Notes: a model not told the origin generated them from the sequence alone. DNA of 64,000 nt from an uncultured Collinsella sp. (GCA_902489665.1 CABUAT010000003.1:40224-104223), one strand, 5' to 3'; numbered from the stretch's first letter, positions 32,301 through 40,592 are shown. Program-made: numbers and translations.

Positions 32301-34018
32301 TGAATAGAAAAGCGAAGACGGTCAATGTCCTTGAGGGGCCGATAACCGAGTCGTGCGCCGAGTTTCCCGCGCGTCACGTGTTTATCAAGTGCCCGGAGTG
32401 CCGCCGCGTGATCGATGAGGCGCGCCTGCACGACAACCTCGAGGTCTGTCCTCGTTGCGGCAAACACTTTCGCGTGAGCGGGCGCGACCGCATGCGCATG
32501 ACGATTGACGAGGGCACGTTTGAGGAATGGGATGCCAGTCTGGTGCCGGAGGACTTCCTTTCGTTTCCCGGCTATGCCGACAAGCTCAAGAGCGTGAGCG
32601 AACGTTCGGGCGAGCGCGATGCCGTTGTGTGCGGCAAGGGCAAAATCTGCGGTTGCGATACGGCGCTCTTCTTTATGGACGCCAACTTTATGATGGGCTC
32701 GATGGGTTCCGTGGTGGGCGAGAAGATCTGTCGCACATTTGAGCGAGCGACCGAGCTTGGATTGCCAGTTGTCGGCTTTACCGTTTCGGGCGGTGCGCGC
32801 ATGCAAGAGGGCGTGACATCGCTTATGCAGATGGCCAAGATTTCTGCGGCGGTTAGGCGCCATAGCGAGGCGGGCGGCCTGTATATCACGGTGCTCACTG
32901 ACCCCACGACCGGAGGCGTAACCGCGAGCTTTGCCATGGAGGGCGATATTATCCTGGCCGAGCCCGATGCCCTGACGGCATTTGCCGGCCCGCGCGTGAT
33001 CGAGCAGAACATGCACAAGCGCCTGCCCAAGGGATTCCAGCGCTCCGAGTTTTTGCTGGAGCACGGCTTTTGCGATGCCGTTGTTCCGCGTGGCGAGATC
33101 GCGCTCACGGTAGGCGAGCTGCTGGCGCTGCACGAAGGGCACGCGCCCGGCCTGGGGGCACCGCACGAGATCGTGCATACGGGTCGCCGCGGCAAGAAGC
33201 TGGGACATCTGTTTAAGCGCACGGCCGCGCCAAAAACGGCACTCGAGATTGTCAAGCAGACCCGCTCGGCAGATCGCGCCACGGCGGGCGAGATGATCTC
33301 GCTGGGCTTGGATGGATTTGTGGAGCTGCACGGCGACCGTTACTTTGGCGACGACGCCGCTGTGGTGGCTGGCATTGGCTGGAAAGACGGACGCCCCGTA
33401 ACGGTCATCGCCATCGAGCGTGGCACCACGACCAAAGAGCGTATGCGCCGTAACTTTGGCATGGCGCATCCCGAGGGCTACCGCAAAGCGCGTCGTCTGA
33501 TGCGCCAGGCCGAAAAGTTTGGTCGACCGGTTCTGTGCCTGGTCGATACTTCGGGCGCGTTTTGCGGCATCGGTGCCGAGGAACGCGGCCAGGGCGAGGC
33601 GATTGCCCAGAATCTCATGGAGATGAGCGGCCTTAAGACGCCGATTGTCTCGGTGGTGACAGGCGAGGGCGGCTCTGGTGGCGCGCTGGCGCTATCCGTG
33701 GCCGACCGCATCCTGATGCTTTCGAGCTCGGCCTATTCGGTCGTGAGCCCTGAGGCCTGTGCGTCGATCCTGTGGAAGGATACCGAGCGCGCGAATGAGG
33801 CCGCCGAGGCGCTTAAGCTCACGGCTCCCGACCTGTTGGCGCTCGGCATCATCGACGGCATTGTTGACGATAGGGGTCTGTCGCATGAGGAGATCGCCGG
33901 TGCCGTCATGTCCTCGGCATTTGATGCCTTCGATACACTTGGGCGGCTCGACGACGCGACCCTCACAAACCTCCGCTACGAAAAGTACCGCGCAATCGGT
34001 CAGTACCGCACGATGTGA
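32294..34018 (+). CDS. accDA: Fused acetyl-CoA carboxylase carboxyltransferase (beta-alpha, AccD-AccA)
   Basis: This single 574-residue polypeptide carries both carboxyltransferase halves. Residues 1 to about 285 are AccD, with a zinc ribbon (Cys 33, 36, 52, 55) and the GSVVGEKICRTFERA and VSGGARMQEG blocks. From about 300 the AccA half follows, with ELHGDRYFGDD, GRPVTVIAIERG, NFGMAHPEGYRKA and VTGEGGSGGALAL. E. coli and many Firmicutes have two genes; fusion fixes 1:1 stoichiometry. The start ATG 32294 lies within accC. The stop TGA is part of a GGGACAG-core palindrome, which closes the operon. Confidence 0.95.
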   Translation: MLMNRKAKTVNVLEGPITESCAEFPARHVFIKCPECRRVIDEARLHDNLEVCPRCGKHFRVSGRDRMRMTIDEGTFEEWDASLVPEDFLSFPGYADKLKSVSERSGERDAVVCGKGKICGCDTALFFMDANFMMGSMGSVVGEKICRTFERATELGLPVVGFTVSGGARMQEGVTSLMQMAKISAAVRRHSEAGGLYITVLTDPTTGGVTASFAMEGDIILAEPDALTAFAGPRVIEQNMHKRLPKGFQRSEFLLEHGFCDAVVPRGEIALTVGELLALHEGHAPGLGAPHEIVHTGRRGKKLGHLFKRTAAPKTALEIVKQTRSADRATAGEMISLGLDGFVELHGDRYFGDDAAVVAGIGWKDGRPVTVIAIERGTTTKERMRRNFGMAHPEGYRKARRLMRQAEKFGRPVLCLVDTSGAFCGIGAEERGQGEAIAQNLMEMSGLKTPIVSVVTGEGGSGGALALSVADRILMLSSSAYSVVSPEACASILWKDTERANEAAEALKLTAPDLLALGIIDGIVDDRGLSHEEIAGAVMSSAFDAFDTLGRLDDATLTNLRYEKYRAIGQYRTM

Positions 34019-34042
34019 CAAAGGGACAGTCCGCATGTCACA
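34014..34042. repeat. GGGACAG-core palindrome across the accDA stop
   Basis: Arms TGTGACA and TGTCACA enclose AAGGGACAGTCCGCA. The left arm contains the accDA stop codon, and the right arm contains the first possible start of the EIIC gene. It is a member of the same private-arm palindrome family as 18163, 43552, 45700 and 46070. Confidence 0.75.
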
Positions 34043-35273
34043 TTGGGAAAGGGTTCCTGTGTCACAAGTTTCTAACACCTCGTTTACAACGACGGTCTCA
34101 TCAAACGCCATGGCCGTGGTGGACTATCTGTCCAAAAGCATGATGTCGGCGCTGCCGTTTATTGTCTGCGCGGCTTTGTTCCGCACCGTTGCCGTCATTA
34201 TGGGCGAAGGCATGCTGGGCCTGTGGTCTGCCGATTCCGAAATCTATCGCCTGTTCTACAGTTGGCTCTATAACGCCGGCTACTACTTTTTGCCCGTTTA
34301 TCTTGGTTGGGCGGCCGCCCGCCAGCTCGGTTGCTCGGAGCAGCTGGGCATGATGCTGGGCGGCGTATTGATTGCGCCCGATCTGCTTAAGCTCGTCGAT
34401 GCCGCATCGACGACGGGGGCATCGATGACTTCTGTGTATGGCCTGCTTCCCGCGCCGGTCAACGATTACACGACGACTGTTATTCCGGTTCTCATCTCGG
34501 TACCCGTGCTTTGGCAAGTGGAGTGTTTCTTTCAGCGCGTTATCCCTAAGGCCGTGGCGTTTTCGTTCGTTCCGTTTGCGACCATGCTTGTCATGGTTCC
34601 GGTTTCGCTGTGTATTACGGCGCCGGCGGGCAGCTATCTGGGCATGCTGTTGGGCCAGCTTATGTTTATGCTTGGCAATTCCGGTGGCATCGTGTCGCTG
34701 CTCACGCTCATGGGGCTTGCCGCGGGCTGGGAGTTCCTTAAGATCGCGGGCGTCAGCAACGTTGTCCTATCGCTCGCCTATGCGCAGTTTATGAGTGTGG
34801 GAACGGATTCGTGCATCCTGATCGCCGCGACGATGGCAACGTTTGCCGTTTGGGGCATGCCCTTTGGCGCGTCGCTCCGCGTTGCGGATAAGGACGAGAA
34901 GGCGCTCATGCTGGGCTATTCAATCTCGGGTGTTCTTGGCGGCGTAAGCGAGCCGGCGCTGTACGGTTGCGGCTTTAAATATGGCAGGTGCCTGACGTGC
35001 ATGGCCATTGGCGGCGCCGTCGGAGGCCTTGTTGCGGCCGTGGGCCACGTTACGGCCTATACCATCGGCATGACGAATGTCCTCATGGTCATTGGCTTTG
35101 CCACGGGCGGTATCTCGAACCTGCTGTGGTGTTGCGCTGCCGGCGGTGTGTCATTTGCGGTGTCTGCGGCGCTGAGCTACTGCTTTGGTGTGGTGCCGAC
35201 GAAGGAACAGACGACGGAGGACGGAGCCGATTCGCCCGAAACAGTGGCGAGCGCTGCTGAAGTAAGCGCATAA
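34035..35273 (+). CDS. PTS EIIC-type permease, beta-glucoside family, stand-alone
   Basis: This is a membrane component of a phosphotransferase system, up to 412 residues with about 10 hydrophobic segments. The family motif GGVSEPALYGCGFKYG (G-I/V-S/T-EPALYG) marks the glucose/beta-glucoside EIIC fold. No EIIA or EIIB domain is fused or adjacent, so it must borrow partners or function otherwise. The start is unclear. ATG 34035 has AAAGGGA but lies in a repeat, GTG 34059 has AAAGGG 5 bases upstream, and ATG 34110 has no ribosome site but starts near the first helix. Its substrate is unknown. Confidence 0.78.
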   Translation: MSHWERVPVSQVSNTSFTTTVSSNAMAVVDYLSKSMMSALPFIVCAALFRTVAVIMGEGMLGLWSADSEIYRLFYSWLYNAGYYFLPVYLGWAAARQLGCSEQLGMMLGGVLIAPDLLKLVDAASTTGASMTSVYGLLPAPVNDYTTTVIPVLISVPVLWQVECFFQRVIPKAVAFSFVPFATMLVMVPVSLCITAPAGSYLGMLLGQLMFMLGNSGGIVSLLTLMGLAAGWEFLKIAGVSNVVLSLAYAQFMSVGTDSCILIAATMATFAVWGMPFGASLRVADKDEKALMLGYSISGVLGGVSEPALYGCGFKYGRCLTCMAIGGAVGGLVAAVGHVTAYTIGMTNVLMVIGFATGGISNLLWCCAAGGVSFAVSAALSYCFGVVPTKEQTTEDGADSPETVASAAEVSA

Positions 35274-35312
35274 ACCTGTGCGACAAAAGGACGATTCTTT
35301 TGTCATGCTCCA

Positions 35313-35346
35313 AGGCCGTGGCCCGTGCGGGCTGCGGCCTCTTTGT
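35313..35346 (+). terminator. Terminator after the EIIC gene
   Basis: AGGCCG-GCCC pairs with GGGC-CGGCCT, followed by CTTTGT. A second hairpin (GACAAAAG to CTTTTGTC, 35282-35304) lies just upstream. Confidence 0.65.
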
Positions 35347-35423
35347 ATCTGGGAGACAAAGTGGCTACACTACAATCCGTTTGAGCAATAGATATATAAG
35401 TAGAACCGTGGGGGCGGATGTAG

Positions 35424-36578
35424 ATGGTCGAGTGGATTGTTAAGCGCGCACAGGGCGATCGTGCGCGTGTGGGCACGTTGGCTGGCATGGTGTGTATTGT
35501 CGCCAATGTTGCGCTTTGTGCTGCGAAGGGCGCAATTGGTGTGGTTTCGGGATCGGTTTCGATTGTGGCGGATGCCATGAACAACCTGTCCGATGCCAGC
35601 TCGAATATCGTGAGCGTGCTGGGCTTTAAGCTGGCGAGCAAGCCGGCCGACCCCGAGCATCCTTACGGCCACGGTCGCTATGAGTATCTCTCGGGATTGG
35701 TCGTGGCGGCGCTCGTGCTGCTGATTGGCGTTGAACTGGTGAAGTCCTCGGTCGAGCGCGTCATCCACCCCGAACCTGTCGAGTTCTCGCTTGCCCTGGT
35801 AGCAGTTCTCGTGCTTTCGATGGTCGTAAAGCTCTGGATGGCGGCCCTCAACCAAAAGCTCGGCGATCGCATTGAGTCCGAGACGCTGCATGCGACCGCG
35901 CAGGATTCCAAGAACGATGTCCTTGCCACAGGCGCCGTGCTGGCGTGCGCAATTGTTTCGCAGGTGACGCACATCAATCTTGACGCATGGGTCGGCCTTG
36001 CCGTTGGCACCTATATTGGCTGGAGCGGTTTTGAACTCATCCAGGATACGGTGAGCCCGCTTTTGGGCCAGACGCCCGATCCTAAGCTGGTCAAGCATAT
36101 TCGAGACAAGATCATGAGCTACCCCGGCGTTTTGGGCGTTCACGATCTGATGGTTCACGACTACGGCCCGGGCAGGAAGTTCGCAAGCGCTCACGCCGAG
36201 ATGGCAGCCGAGGCCAGCCCGCTGGAAAGTCACGACACGCTCGATAACATCGAGCAGACATTTAGGAACGAAGACGGCATGATCGTTACACTCCATTACG
36301 ACCCCATCGTGACCGACGACCCCAAGGTGTCGAGCATGCGTTTGAGCATTAACGCCATGGCTCAACAGATCGATAGCCGTCTTTCCATTCACGATCTGCG
36401 CTGCGTGCCGGGCCCTACGCACACCAATGTGATCTTTGACTGCGTGCGACCCTCGGACCTGCAGATGAGTGCCGAAGACTTAAAGCACACGCTGGCACAA
36501 CGGGTCGAATCGGAATATCCCAAGTCGATTGCCAAGATTACGATCGACGAGGACTACGTAGGGCATACCCACGAGTAG
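35424..36578 (+). CDS. Cation diffusion facilitator family transporter
   Basis: This 384-residue CDF exporter has six membrane segments in its first 210 residues. The metal site in TM2 reads VADAMNNLSDASSN (Asp and Asn/Asp), and that in TM5 reads AQDSKNDVLA, giving Asp-x3-Asp in place of the His-x3-Asp of zinc transporters. This suggests manganese or iron, by family precedent. The conserved HPYGHGRYEY loop follows TM2. The C-terminal cytoplasmic part is longer than usual (about 170 residues): one dimerisation domain plus an added alpha/beta segment. The gene stands alone, after the EIIC terminator. Confidence 0.88.
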   Translation: MVEWIVKRAQGDRARVGTLAGMVCIVANVALCAAKGAIGVVSGSVSIVADAMNNLSDASSNIVSVLGFKLASKPADPEHPYGHGRYEYLSGLVVAALVLLIGVELVKSSVERVIHPEPVEFSLALVAVLVLSMVVKLWMAALNQKLGDRIESETLHATAQDSKNDVLATGAVLACAIVSQVTHINLDAWVGLAVGTYIGWSGFELIQDTVSPLLGQTPDPKLVKHIRDKIMSYPGVLGVHDLMVHDYGPGRKFASAHAEMAAEASPLESHDTLDNIEQTFRNEDGMIVTLHYDPIVTDDPKVSSMRLSINAMAQQIDSRLSIHDLRCVPGPTHTNVIFDCVRPSDLQMSAEDLKHTLAQRVESEYPKSIAKITIDEDYVGHTHE

Positions 36579-36617
36579 GGCTGTGCCGGCAAAGCAAGTT
36601 ATACAGAAGGGGAGACT

Positions 36618-37244
36618 ATGAAGAAGCTGTATCTGCTCCGCCACGGCCAGACGGAATTCAACGTCAAAAAGCTCGTCCAGGGTCGCTGCGATTCACCGCT
36701 CACCAATTTGGGTCGTCAACAGGCACAGACAGCCGCCGCATGGCTCAAGGTCCATGGCGTCGTCCCCGACAAAGTAGTCTCATCACCCTTAGGCCGAGCC
36801 ATGGACACGGCAAGTCTCGTCGCATGCGAACTCCTCGGTCCGGATGCAGCAGTCGAGCCCTGCGAAGGCATCATCGAGTGCAGCTACGGCACCTTCGAAG
36901 AAGGCCCCCACGACGCCCTGCCCACCGACGTCTGGGATCCGGGCGAGGACCTAGTCCCCTTTGGAGGAGAGGGAAGCCAAGCCCTGCAAAAACGCATGGT
37001 AGAAACCCTCACCAATCTCATAAGCGCCGAGGATACCAAAACCCTACTAGCAGTAAGCCACGGTAGCGCCAGCCGCCAATTCATAAAAGCCGCCGCCCCA
37101 GCAGACTTCAAGCTCCCAGCCAAACTCCCCAACTGCGCCATCATGATTTTTGATTTCGATGAGGAAAAGCCAGGAGGAGAAGGCGACAAGCCCCAATGCA
37201 AGTTCACCCTCCAGCAAATCGTAGATCCCCAACAAAGTATTTAG
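36618..37244 (+). CDS. Histidine phosphatase (phosphoglycerate mutase-like) family protein
   Basis: This 208-residue enzyme has the catalytic LLRHGQTEFNVKKLVQGRCD at the N-terminus (His9 phosphorylated intermediate) and the second histidine in LAVSHGSASRQF. It is probably a small-molecule or sugar phosphatase; the substrate is not predictable. The start ATG 36618 has AGGGGAG. From about 36760 the codon style changes: A- and C-ending codons and C>G asymmetry (26 C to 9 G in 37081-37140). This repeats the pattern of the aminotransferase gene, and again the gene is followed by the structured inverted repeat. Confidence 0.88.
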   Translation: MKKLYLLRHGQTEFNVKKLVQGRCDSPLTNLGRQQAQTAAAWLKVHGVVPDKVVSSPLGRAMDTASLVACELLGPDAAVEPCEGIIECSYGTFEEGPHDALPTDVWDPGEDLVPFGGEGSQALQKRMVETLTNLISAEDTKTLLAVSHGSASRQFIKAAAPADFKLPAKLPNCAIMIFDFDEEKPGGEGDKPQCKFTLQQIVDPQQSI

Positions 37245-37279
37245 CTGAGCGAGCAGAGTTAAGCAGACATCAACGTGTC

Positions 37280-37434
37280 GTCTCCCGAGCACGGCGGAGG
37301 GTCGGAGAAATATATTAAGGTCATCGCGAGTTCCGCACGCAAAGGAGAGCACTTAATGTGCTCTCCGTCTTGCGCAGGACTGTAGAGCAGGGACCTTAAT
37401 ATATTTCTCCGACCCTCCGCCGTGCCCAGGAGAC
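37280..37434. repeat. Structured private-arm inverted repeat, copy 3 (upstream of rplC)
   Basis: A 43-bp stem with three mismatches (37280-37322 with 37392-37434) encloses the core GAGTTCCGCACGCAAA, then GGAGAGCAC-TTAA-TGTGCTCTCC, then CTTGCGCAGGACTGTAGAG. The core hairpin differs from copy 2 by a compensatory A-to-G / T-to-C pair, which indicates selection for pairing. Confidence 0.92.
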
Positions 37435-37484
37435 ATCCACGCACTTTACCTGCGTAAACAATGTGAGTGAAATATGAATCTCGA

Positions 37485-37510
37485 TGGATACGCCCGCAGC
37501 CGTGTATACT
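37485..37510 (+). promoter_or_regulatory. GGATACGCCCG motif with TATACT, rplC promoter region
   Basis: TGGATACGCCCG, CAGC, CGTGTATACT matches 39350-39375 upstream of rplB in nearly every position and resembles 20216-20236. TATACT (37505-37510) is a good -10 box, but no consensus -35 exists at 17 bp, so an activator or alternative recognition is possible. Confidence 0.55.
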
Positions 37511-37693
37511 AAACAGCTGTGTGTAACCAGGGGAGTATTCTGGCTGGACAAAATGCCTGCTTAATAGGGTTGTCAGGTAGTCCGGACGCAATACAAGGCT
37601 GGGGAGCACGTCGTGTAAGTAGTGGTCCTCTAGGGGCGTACGCTCGGTGGTGTACGCATTGTCCCAAGACCACGCGAGAGTTGGGATCATATC
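37511..37693 (+). promoter_or_regulatory. Structured 5' leader of the rplC operon
   Basis: This is about 180 nt of untranslated leader. Visible stems are GGAC/GTCC with GCCTG/CAGGT (37546-37583), GTGGTC/GACCAC (37622-37673) and the nested hairpin GCGTAC/GTACGC (37636-37657). It is probably an autoregulatory target for a ribosomal protein (L4 by analogy with other S10 operons). It matches no leader family I can name. Confidence 0.5.
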
Positions 37694-38314
37694 TTGATCA
37701 GCATGATTCTCGGCCGCAAGATTGGCATGACCCAGGTTTGGGACGAGGACGACAACGTCGTTCCCGTCACGGTCATCCAGGCTGGCCCCTGCGCTGTCTC
37801 GCAGGTTAAAACTCAGGCAACCGACGGCTATGACGCCGTCCAGATCGGTTTCGGCGACATCAAGGCCAAGAACGTGAACAAGCCCATGGCTGGTCACTTC
37901 GCTAAGGCCGGCGTCGAGCCTGTCCGCTTCCTTCGTGAGGTCCGCGTCGAGAACGGCGAGGAGCACAAGGTCGGCGAGGTCGTCACCGTCGCTGATTTCG
38001 CTGATGTCGAGAAGGTCGACGTCATCGGTACCTCCAAGGGTAAGGGCTTCCAGGGTCGCATCAAGCGCTGGGGTCAGCGCCGCGGTCCTATGACGCATGG
38101 TTCTCACTTCCAGCGTCACCCCGGTTCTATCGGTCAGTGCGCCTATCCTGCGCGCGTCCTCAAGGGCGTCAAGATGGCCGGTCACATGGGTAACGAGCGC
38201 GTTACCGTCAAGAACCTTTCCGTTGTCCGCATCGATGCCGAGCAGAACCTCATCTTGGTCAAGGGCGCTGTCCCGGGTGCCAAGAATGGTCTCGTCGCCA
38301 TCCGTATGGCCTAA
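37694..38314 (+). CDS. rplC: 50S ribosomal protein L3
   Basis: L3 binds near the peptidyl transferase centre. The protein has 206 residues, beginning MISMILGRKIGMTQVWDEDD and carrying the conserved KGKGFQGRIKRWGQRRGPMT and HGSHFQRHPGSIGQ regions. The start is TTG 37694, with GGGA 7 bases upstream; ATG 37703 lies 16 bases from it and is less likely. It is the first gene after a long leader; rpsJ, its usual upstream neighbour, is elsewhere. Confidence 0.97.
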   Translation: MISMILGRKIGMTQVWDEDDNVVPVTVIQAGPCAVSQVKTQATDGYDAVQIGFGDIKAKNVNKPMAGHFAKAGVEPVRFLREVRVENGEEHKVGEVVTVADFADVEKVDVIGTSKGKGFQGRIKRWGQRRGPMTHGSHFQRHPGSIGQCAYPARVLKGVKMAGHMGNERVTVKNLSVVRIDAEQNLILVKGAVPGAKNGLVAIRMA

Positions 38315-38360
38315 GGGCCCAGCCCATTTAGCCCAGCGTCATACCAAGGAGAACACTTAA

Positions 38361-38987
38361 ATGGCAAAGTTTGAAGTAAAGAACAGCGAGGGCAAGAAGG
38401 TCGCCGAGGCCGAGCTCGCCGCTGAGGTGTACGGCATCGAGCCGAACATCCACGTTATGCACCACATCGTCAAGTGCCAGATGGCCTCTTGGCGTCAGGG
38501 CACCCAGTCTGCTAAGGGTCGCTCTGAGGTTTCCGGTGGCGGCAAGAAGCCTTGGCGTCAGAAGGGCACCGGCCGTGCCCGCCAGGGTTCCATCCGTGCT
38601 GCCCAGTGGCGTCACGGTGGCGTTGTCTTCGCCCCCAAGCCCCGTTCCTACGCTAAGCGTATGAACAACAAGGAGGTCAAGCTGGCTATGCGCTCCGCGC
38701 TGTCCGCCAAGCTGGCCGATGGCGAGCTCGTGCTCGTCGACGACTACGGCTTCGAGAAGCCTTCCACTAAGGCTGCCGTTGCCATGCTCAAGGCTCTCGG
38801 CCTTGAGGGCAAGCGTCTGACCATCATCGTTCGCGATGAGGACGTCAACGCCTACCTGTCGTTCCGCAACATTCCCAAGACGTTCATCATCACTGCCGAC
38901 GAGGCCAACACCTACGATCTCGTCAACAACAACGCTGTGCTGATGCCCGCCGACATCGCCGCTCACTTCGGGGAGGTGCTTGCATAA
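38361..38987 (+). CDS. rplD: 50S ribosomal protein L4
   Basis: L4 is 208 residues long. It has a globular domain plus the loop that reaches the exit tunnel (KKPWRQKGTGRARQGSIRAA). NIHVMHHIVKCQMASWRQGT is typical of L4 from Actinobacteria. The start ATG 38361 has AAGGAGA. L4 is the usual autoregulator of S10 operons and is the best candidate ligand for the rplC leader. rplW starts 1 bp after its stop. Confidence 0.97.
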   Translation: MAKFEVKNSEGKKVAEAELAAEVYGIEPNIHVMHHIVKCQMASWRQGTQSAKGRSEVSGGGKKPWRQKGTGRARQGSIRAAQWRHGGVVFAPKPRSYAKRMNNKEVKLAMRSALSAKLADGELVLVDDYGFEKPSTKAAVAMLKALGLEGKRLTIIVRDEDVNAYLSFRNIPKTFIITADEANTYDLVNNNAVLMPADIAAHFGEVLA

Positions 38988-39275
38988 ATGACCGCCCACG
39001 AGATCATCATCCGTCCGATCGTGTCCGAGCGTTCCTTCTCCGGCATGGAGCTGAACAAGTACACGTTCGAGGTCGCCAAGGATGCTAACAAGTATCAGAT
39101 CAAGGACGCTGTCGAGGAGATCTTCGGCGTCAAGGTCGTTCGCGTGAACACCCTGACGGTCAAGCCCAAGACCAAGCGTGTGCGCTATGTCGCCGGCAAG
39201 ACCCGTTCTTGGAAGAAGGCCATCGTCACGCTGGCCGAGGGCGACACCATCGAGGTCTTTGGCAACCAGGCCTAA
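38988..39275 (+). CDS. rplW: 50S ribosomal protein L23
   Basis: L23 is the exit-site docking protein for trigger factor and SRP, 95 residues here. It shows IIRPIVSERSFSGMELNKYT and VVRVNTLTVKPKTKRV. ATG 38988 directly abuts the rplD stop, with GGGGAGG inside the end of rplD. A strong hairpin follows it, so rplC-rplD-rplW may form a separately regulated subunit of the operon. Confidence 0.96.
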   Translation: MTAHEIIIRPIVSERSFSGMELNKYTFEVAKDANKYQIKDAVEEIFGVKVVRVNTLTVKPKTKRVRYVAGKTRSWKKAIVTLAEGDTIEVFGNQA

Positions 39276-39292
39276 GACTCGCTGCTGTTGAG

Positions 39293-39330
39293 TGAGCTCA
39301 TGCCTCCCAACTAGGGGAGGCGAGAGCTCA
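39293..39330 (+). terminator. Hairpin between rplW and rplB, weak terminator or attenuator
   Basis: TGAGCTCA-GCCTCCC pairs with GGGAGGC-GAGCTCA across AACTAG. Only AGGTTTTGGG follows, so termination would be partial. It is followed by the promoter-like motif at 39350. Confidence 0.6.
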
Positions 39331-39349
39331 AGGTTTTGGGCGTATTAAA

Positions 39350-39375
39350 TGGACACGCCCGGAACCGTGTATACG
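39350..39375 (+). promoter_or_regulatory. Second GGACACGCCCG/TATAC motif, upstream of rplB
   Basis: TGGACACGCCCG, GAAC, CGTGTATACG is the counterpart of the rplC motif 1.87 kb upstream. A leader hairpin (ATCGCA/TGCGAT with CGAGG/CCTCG inside, about 39385-39425) follows before rplB. Confidence 0.5.
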
Positions 39376-39454
39376 TCCGGTGTCATCGCACCCGAGGCAG
39401 AACCTCGAATCCCTGTCTGCGATGGCTAACGGATTCCTATTGAAAGGGATTGTA

Positions 39455-40285
39455 ATGGCTGTAAAGCACCTTAAGCCGACCTCCGCTGGTAGGCGTTGGC
39501 AGACGATCTCCGACTTCTCTGAGATCACCTGCACCAAGCCCGAGAAGTCTCTTCTCGAGCCCCTGCCCAAGAAGGCCGGTCGTAACAACAACGGCCGCAT
39601 CACCACCCGCCACCAGGGCGGCGGCGTGAAGCGTCGTTACCGCGTGATCGACTTCAAGCGCAACAAGGACGGCGTGCCCGCCAAGGTTGCCACGATCGAG
39701 TACGATCCGAACCGTTCCGCTCGCATCGCTCTGCTGCACTACGCTGACGGTGAGAAGCGCTACATCCTGGCCCCCAAGGGCCTCGAGGTCGGTCAGACTA
39801 TCATGTCCGGTTCTGACGCCGACATCAAGCCGGGCAACGCTCTGCCCCTCGCCGACATCCCCGTCGGTACGCTCATCCACGCCGTCGAGTTCCAGCCGGG
39901 CAAGGGCGCTGCTATCGCCCGTTCCGCCGGTAACTCCTGCCAGCTGATGGGTAAGGAGGGCAAGTACGCCATCGTCCGTATGCCTTCCTCCGAGATGCGC
40001 CGCATCCTCGTTACCTGCCGCGCCACCGTCGGTGAGGTCGGCAACGCCGATCACTCCAACATCGTCATCGGCAAGGCCGGCCGTAAGCGTCACATGAACG
40101 TGCGCCCGACCGTCCGCGGTACCGTCATGAACCCTGTCGACCACCCGCACGGCGGTGGCGAGGGCAAGAACCACACCTCTGGTCGTCCCTCCGTTACCCC
40201 CTGGGGTAAGCCGACGAAGGGCCTTCGTACGCGCAAGAAGAAGAAGGTCTCGAACCAGCACATCATTCGTCGCCGTAAGAAGTAA
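39455..40285 (+). CDS. rplB: 50S ribosomal protein L2
   Basis: L2 is a core 23S-binding protein near the peptidyl transferase centre. It has 276 residues with RNNNGRITTRHQGGGVKRRY, the C-terminal GTVMNPVDHPHGGGEGK (catalytically important His) and TPWGKPTKGLRTRKKKK. The start ATG 39455 has AAAGGGA; upstream in-frame codons to 39380 cross the leader hairpin. It heads rplB-rpsS-rplV-rpsC-rplP-rpmC-rpsQ. Confidence 0.97.
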   Translation: MAVKHLKPTSAGRRWQTISDFSEITCTKPEKSLLEPLPKKAGRNNNGRITTRHQGGGVKRRYRVIDFKRNKDGVPAKVATIEYDPNRSARIALLHYADGEKRYILAPKGLEVGQTIMSGSDADIKPGNALPLADIPVGTLIHAVEFQPGKGAAIARSAGNSCQLMGKEGKYAIVRMPSSEMRRILVTCRATVGEVGNADHSNIVIGKAGRKRHMNVRPTVRGTVMNPVDHPHGGGEGKNHTSGRPSVTPWGKPTKGLRTRKKKKVSNQHIIRRRKK

Positions 40286-40317
40286 TTTCGGATACCGAGT
40301 TTTAGGAGAAAGCACTT

Positions 40318-40578
40318 ATGAGCAGAAGTCTCAAAAAGGGCCCGTTCGTGGAGACTCGCCTTCTCTCGCGTATCACCGCGATGAACGAGGCTGGCAAGAA
40401 GGACGTCGTGAAGACCTGGTCCCGCGCGTCCACCATCTTCCCCGAGATGGTTGGTCACACCATCGCCGTCCACGACGGCCGCAAGCATGTGCCCGTGTAT
40501 GTTACCGAGTCCATGGTTGGTCACAAGCTCGGCGAGTTCGCGCCGACTCGTACGTTCCGTGGCCACAAGGCCAAATAG
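40318..40578 (+). CDS. rpsS: 30S ribosomal protein S19
   Basis: S19 is an 86-residue head protein contacting the A-site region. MSRSLKKGPFVETRLLSRI opens it, and TIFPEMVGHTIAVHDGRKHV and FAPTRTFRGHKAK are family blocks. The start ATG 40318 follows TAGGAG. Order and spacing are the standard S10-operon ones. Confidence 0.97.
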   Translation: MSRSLKKGPFVETRLLSRITAMNEAGKKDVVKTWSRASTIFPEMVGHTIAVHDGRKHVPVYVTESMVGHKLGEFAPTRTFRGHKAK

Positions 40579-40592
40579 GGGGTTAACCGTAA

